DNA of 64,000 nucleotides from Castellaniella ginsengisoli (GTDB lineage Bacteria; Pseudomonadota; Gammaproteobacteria; Burkholderiales; Burkholderiaceae_B). The DNA lies in assembly GCF_039523235.1 (NCBI RefSeq), contig NZ_BAAAEX010000013.1; one strand, given 5' to 3'. The notes under the pieces are model-generated. The model was not told the origin of the DNA. It saw only the letters and a list, made by a program, of their open reading frames with translations, and did not search any database. Numbering within the stretch: position 1 is the stretch's first letter; the number at the start of each line of letters is the position of its first letter. The position numbers were made by a program, and so were the translations under genes. This document shows, one piece after another, positions 60,240 through 64,000 of this stretch.

Positions 60240-61499
60240 ATGCGTATCAGTTCCAGCCTCGTTTTTCAGACCGGCCTGAAGACCATCAACACCCAGCAGT
60301 CCGACTTGCTGCACCTGTACCAGCAGATCGGCACGGGCCAGAAGATGGTCACCCCGGCCGACGACCCCCTGGGCGCCTCGCAGGCGATCAACTTGTCGCA
60401 ATCGCAGGCGCTGAACGCCCGCTATGCCGACAACCGGGCCGTGGCCAACCAGAACCTGGGCACCGAGGAAGACGCGCTCAATTCCCTGACCCTGCTGCTG
60501 CAGGATGTGCGCACCCGGCTGGTCGAGGCGGGCAACGGGACGATGTCGGATGCGGATCGCGGTACGCTGGCTGGTGTGTTGCGTCAGGCCCAGATGACGG
60601 CCTTGGGCATTGCCAACAGTACCGACGGCAATGGGCAATACCTTTTTTCGGGCTCCCGGGGGGATGTGAAGCCCTATGACGACAGTGGGGTCTACATGGG
60701 CGACGGGTTGCAACGCCTGATCCAGGCCGACCAGACCCGCCGGATTGCGGGCGGTGATGTGGGGGCCGATGTCTTTGAACGTGCGCAGCCGGGTACGCGT
60801 GCCTACCTGTCGGTGGCTGATCCGGCCAATGCGGATTCAGCAGGAGGCAAGACCGGCACGGCCGTGCTGGGTGAGGCCACAATTGTCGACAATACGCAGG
60901 GCAATGCCGACGCCCGGTATTCATTCAGCATCGCATTCGATACCACTACCAGTCCGGCAACTTATACGGTCACGGCGACGGATCTTGTGGGTGGTACGCC
61001 GGCGGTGACCACAACGCACAATTGGACCCCGGGCCAGAAAACATTGGATTTGGGGGTGGGCACCACCGTGGAGATCAGGGGCGAACCTGACAACGGGGAT
61101 CTCTTCACGGTCGAGCCGCTGCAGCATTCGACCAGCGTCAACCTGTTTCAGGCGCTGGGGGATTTGGCCGATGTGCTGGAGCAACCCTCTCAGGGTGACA
61201 GCGTCTCGCTGGCCGGTCTGAGCAATATGCTCAACACGGCATCTCAGAAGCTGGCTACGCTGTACGACAACGTACTGACGGTGCGCGCGTCGGTGGGCGC
61301 GCGCATGAACGAACTGACCGCCCTGGAAAACACCGGCAACCAGCGCAATCTGGGCTATGCCAAAGCCTTGTCCAATATCGAAGACCTGGATTATTACGAA
61401 GCTTCGACTCAACTGAGCCTGCGCAAGATGGCGCTGGAGGGCGCGGGCCTCGCGTTCCAGACCATCCAGAGCCTGAGCTTGTTCAACCGCAATTCGTGA
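60240..61499 (+). CDS. flgL: Hook-filament junction protein FlgL (HAP3)
   Basis: This is a 419-residue protein (E. coli 317). The N-terminal RISSSLVFQTGLKTINTQQSDLLHLYQQIGTGQK and C-terminal LSNIEDLDYYEASTQLSLRKMALEGAGLAFQTIQSLSLFN are flagellin-like core helices. The extra length is in the middle (about residues 193-295, 60815-61125), where GC and codon choice differ from the ends. It follows flgK by 25 bp and ends in a GC hairpin (61502-61523) and a true terminator further on. Confidence 0.94.
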   Translation: MRISSSLVFQTGLKTINTQQSDLLHLYQQIGTGQKMVTPADDPLGASQAINLSQSQALNARYADNRAVANQNLGTEEDALNSLTLLLQDVRTRLVEAGNGTMSDADRGTLAGVLRQAQMTALGIANSTDGNGQYLFSGSRGDVKPYDDSGVYMGDGLQRLIQADQTRRIAGGDVGADVFERAQPGTRAYLSVADPANADSAGGKTGTAVLGEATIVDNTQGNADARYSFSIAFDTTTSPATYTVTATDLVGGTPAVTTTHNWTPGQKTLDLGVGTTVEIRGEPDNGDLFTVEPLQHSTSVNLFQALGDLADVLEQPSQGDSVSLAGLSNMLNTASQKLATLYDNVLTVRASVGARMNELTALENTGNQRNLGYAKALSNIEDLDYYEASTQLSLRKMALEGAGLAFQTIQSLSLFNRNS

Positions 61500-61602
61500 T
61501 TCCGCCGGGGGTCGCCCCGGCGGGTATTCGGCTTACCGTGATTGCTTCGGCAATTCCGGCCCGCTCCACCCCCCCCGACCGAGGGGGAGAGCAATCCCGA
61601 CG

Positions 61603-61631
61603 AATAGGGCCTACAAGGCCCTATTTTCTTT
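61603..61631 (+). terminator. Rho-independent terminator after flgKL
   Basis: AATAGGGCC and GGCCCTATT form a 9-bp stem with loop TACAA, followed by TTCTTT after the last paired T residues. It separates the flg operon from the receptor gene downstream. Confidence 0.85.
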
Positions 61632-61689
61632 GGAAGCATCCCGGCACTGCCATGGCATGCTAGGGAGGCCTATAAATGGTAGAGGCGAC

Positions 61690-63465
61690 ATGAAGAAGAT
61701 TTCCGTGACATTGTCCTTGCGCGCCCGGCTGACGCTGGTCGTGGTGTTGTTGTCCCTGCTGACCTTTGCGGCGGTGGGCAGCGCCTGGTTCGTCCAGCGT
61801 GAAAGCCAGCGCACGGTGGGACAATTGTCGGCCATCGGCGTTCAGGCCAACTCCGAGGTCAAAAACGCGTATATCTACGCCCAGCAGGCCGCCACCCAGG
61901 TTGACGGCGCACTGGGCATTGCCAATGAAAAACAGCGTCTCTGGGAACTGGACCAGGCCGATAAACTCCTGCAGCGCTCGCGCGAGGGCATGGCGGCCCT
62001 GCAGGCCTCGGGCGCCCTGGCAGGCTCCACAGGAGAAAACCTCCAGCATATGCTGGACGCGACGTTCAACGACTACTGGACCCAGGTCGAAAATCTGCGT
62101 GATTTCGCGGCCAAGCAGGATGCCAGGGGGTTCGAGGCCCTGAAGCGCGGCCGCCTGCGTGGCGCGGCGCGCGGCATGGACCGGGTATTCGGCCAGTTCG
62201 ACAAGTTCATCCAGGATCGCAGCGCGGCTTCGCGCGCCGAACTGGTTCAACTGTTCCATTGGGCCAATATCGGCATGCTGGCGCTGCTGGCCGTCGCCGT
62301 GGTGCTGGCGCTGCTGGCCTACCGGACCTTGATCCGCACGGTGTTGCGGCCTTTGCAGGCCGTGGGGCGCCATCTGCAGCGGATCGCGAGCGGCGATCTG
62401 CGCGTGTCCATCGTGCCGCGCTCCCATGACGAGATCGGCTCCCTGCTGCGCGGCCTGAAGGCGATGCGCGACAGCCTGGAATCCATGATTTCCGGCGTCC
62501 GGGGGCGGATGGGGCAGATGGCCGACGGCGCCCAGCGCATTGCGGCGGGCAACCTGGACCTGAGCAGCCGCACGGACGAGCAGGCGGCGGCCCTGCAGCA
62601 GACGGCGGCCAGCATGGAAGAACTGGCCAGCACGGTCAAGCAGAATGCCGACAATGCCCAGCAGGCCAATCAGTTGGCGCAGACCGCGTCCCAGGTGGCC
62701 TCGCGAGGCGGCGAGGTGGTGGGCGAGGTCGTCGCCACCATGGAGGGCATTTCCGGCAGTTCGCAGAAGATCTCGGATATCGTGGGGGTGATCGACAGCA
62801 TCGCCTTCCAGACCAATATCCTGGCGCTGAACGCCGCCGTTGAGGCGGCCCGCGCCGGCGAACAGGGCCGCGGTTTTGCGGTGGTCGCCGGGGAAGTCCG
62901 GGCACTGGCCCAGCGCTCGGCAGGCGCCGCCAAGGAAATCAAGGCCCTGATCGAGGATTCCGTCCACCGGGTCGGCGCGGGTTCGTCCCAGGTGCAACGG
63001 GCGGGCGAGACCATGCGGGAAATCGTCGAGGCGGTCACCCGCGTGTCCGACATCATGAGCGAAATCACCGCGGCCACCATCGAGCAGTCCTCGGGCATCG
63101 ACCAAATCAATCTGGCCGTGGCGCAGATGGACTCCGTGACACAGCAAAATGCCTTGCTGGTGCAGCAGGCGGCGGAATCGGCCGGGTCGCTGGAATCCCT
63201 GGCGGAAGAGGTCAGCCAGGCGCTGGCGGTATTCCAGGTGGACGATGCCGCCGCCGGACACGATCACGAACCGCAGCCGGCCGGGGCGCCCGCTGCGAAC
63301 GCGCCGGCGCTGGCCGCGGACCCGGCCGCCAAGCCGGCGCCTGCAGCTCCGGCGCCCGAGCCGGCCGCCCCCCGGCATGACCGGGCGGCACTGCGGCTGC
63401 CGGCCGCACAACCGGCGGCCTCTGCGCGCCAGGCGGCGCGCGAGGACGAATGGGAGGAATTTTGA
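61690..63465 (+). CDS. Methyl-accepting chemotaxis protein with C-terminal tether pentapeptide
   Basis: This 591-residue receptor has TM1 at about 11-33, a periplasmic helical domain to about 190, TM2 at about 198-220, HAMP (about 222-275), a signalling bundle with tip IAFQTNILALNAAVEAARAGEQGRGFAVVAGEVR, and an Ala/Pro-rich linker of about 70 residues ending in EWEEF. This fits the xWxxF pattern of the CheR/CheB-docking pentapeptide (NWETF in E. coli Tar/Tsr). The signalling half is near identical to the receptor at 37026-38765. ATG 61690 is chosen; an upstream frame extension lies in the terminator region. Confidence 0.93.
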   Translation: MKKISVTLSLRARLTLVVVLLSLLTFAAVGSAWFVQRESQRTVGQLSAIGVQANSEVKNAYIYAQQAATQVDGALGIANEKQRLWELDQADKLLQRSREGMAALQASGALAGSTGENLQHMLDATFNDYWTQVENLRDFAAKQDARGFEALKRGRLRGAARGMDRVFGQFDKFIQDRSAASRAELVQLFHWANIGMLALLAVAVVLALLAYRTLIRTVLRPLQAVGRHLQRIASGDLRVSIVPRSHDEIGSLLRGLKAMRDSLESMISGVRGRMGQMADGAQRIAAGNLDLSSRTDEQAAALQQTAASMEELASTVKQNADNAQQANQLAQTASQVASRGGEVVGEVVATMEGISGSSQKISDIVGVIDSIAFQTNILALNAAVEAARAGEQGRGFAVVAGEVRALAQRSAGAAKEIKALIEDSVHRVGAGSSQVQRAGETMREIVEAVTRVSDIMSEITAATIEQSSGIDQINLAVAQMDSVTQQNALLVQQAAESAGSLESLAEEVSQALAVFQVDDAAAGHDHEPQPAGAPAANAPALAADPAAKPAPAAPAPEPAAPRHDRAALRLPAAQPAASARQAAREDEWEEF

Positions 63466-63467
63466 GC

Positions 63468-64000
63468 ATGACGTTTCTTTGTGCACGCCGGCTGCGCCGC
63501 TCCGTGCTGGCGGCCTCGGTCGCATTGCTGTCGGCCTGCACAACCAGCGGGACCACCTTCAATACCGCCGGCTTGAACCAGATCGTCGCGGGTCGCACCA
63601 CGCTGGATCAGGCGTCCGGCTATCTGGGCGCACCGCCGGTGGATGTCTGGCGGCAGGGCGGTTCCACATTGGCCCGTTGGGCCTACAAAGGCACGATTGC
63701 CACGGATGCCGTCTATTTCCGCCAGGAAGCCTGGTTGCGCTTCGGCCCGGACGGCACATTCCAGCGCATGGAAGATTCCGTCAATCTGCCGCTGAATCGG
63801 CGGCCTCGAACCGCGGAAGAAGCCGACCGCGCGGCGCAGGCCGAGCGCGACCGGGCGGCCCGGCAGACGGCGGCTGTGCCTGCGCAGGCCACGGCGGCGC
63901 CGACGGTTCCGCAATCGCCGGACACCGATACGGTCCCGGTGCCGGACGTCCCGGAGATTGAACCGGCTTCTTTGGCCATTCCGCCGTCGGCTGCGCCGGC
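63468..64000 (+). CDS. Putative lipoprotein of unknown function, truncated by window edge
   Basis: At least 177 residues; the frame is open to the window end. A signal with lipobox LSAC (Cys24) marks it as a lipoprotein. The region TTFNTAGLNQIVAGRTTLDQASGYLGAPPVDVWRQGGSTLARWAYKG resembles small outer-membrane-assembly lipoprotein repeats (SmpA/BamE-like: a G-x-T pattern, then LG-PP), then an Arg/Ala-rich helix and a Pro-rich tail. It starts 2 bp after the receptor stop, so it is probably cotranscribed. I cannot assign a function. Confidence 0.75.
   Translation, partial: MTFLCARRLRRSVLAASVALLSACTTSGTTFNTAGLNQIVAGRTTLDQASGYLGAPPVDVWRQGGSTLARWAYKGTIATDAVYFRQEAWLRFGPDGTFQRMEDSVNLPLNRRPRTAEEADRAAQAERDRAARQTAAVPAQATAAPTVPQSPDTDTVPVPDVPEIEPASLAIPPSAAP

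Noticed and set aside
61502..61523. GC hairpin directly after flgL as terminator
   Set aside because: The stem is perfect (9 bp) but is followed by TATTCGGC, not a T-run; the hairpin at 61603-61631 is the better terminator. It may still slow decay or pause polymerase.
1..64000. CRISPR array, restriction-modification, toxin-antitoxin or prophage defence system
   Set aside because: I looked for regularly spaced repeats and for typical gene families on both strands and found none; the RHH gene at 19314 has no toxin neighbour.

Overview
The window is high-GC DNA from a betaproteobacterium, most likely Alcaligenaceae (Bordetella / Achromobacter / Castellaniella type). The main reason is the right half, a flagellar-chemotaxis cluster led by flhDC whose gene order (flhDC-motAB-cheAW-receptor-cheRBYZ-receptor-flhBAF, then flgNMA opposite flgB-L) is, from general knowledge, that of this family. 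The genus cannot be fixed from the sequence alone.

Left part (1-31000) is metabolism, transport and stress. It opens with the end of an IS3-family element and a tRNA-Asn whose 3' end faces that element. Next come a MarR-controlled tripartite drug efflux operon (emrB, emrA, outer-membrane factor) with a divergent EamA transporter, a LysR regulator overlapping a patatin-like lipase, and SirB2 beside an SbmA/BacA-type ABC protein. norR is divergent from a quinol NO reductase gene; three GGT-N7-ACC NorR sites and a sigma-54 promoter lie between them. A TPP riboswitch precedes a CytX-type permease and a yeast-type cytosine deaminase. panD, a SulP anion transporter, and a small cluster of TM2 protein, lipoate ligase-like protein and ribbon-helix-helix protein follow. 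The section ends with a complete glycerol locus: glpR-glpK on one strand and, divergently, the glycerol ABC importer glpSTPQ, a DUF2160 gene, glpV and glpD.

Middle and right (31000-64000): after a 337-bp AT-rich spacer, flhD and flhC (class I activator) start a long + strand cluster. It encodes the stator (motA, motB), chemotaxis proteins (cheA, cheW, cheR, cheB, cheY, cheZ and two receptors) and export proteins (flhB, flhA, flhF). flgN, flgM and flgA are on the - strand; flgB to flgL (rod, hook, L/P rings, rod cap/muramidase, hook-filament junction) are on the +. Sigma-28 promoters are visible before flgM and flgK. A third receptor carrying a C-terminal CheR-tether-like pentapeptide and the start of a lipoprotein gene close the window.

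The best candidates for new biology are the TPP-riboswitch operon pairing a CytX-type permease with a yeast-type cytosine deaminase, the complementary loss of ATPase motifs in GlpS and GlpT (one intact and one degenerate site predicted), FlhF with a C-terminal extension of about 380 residues, and hook and hook-junction proteins whose central parts have foreign-looking codon use.
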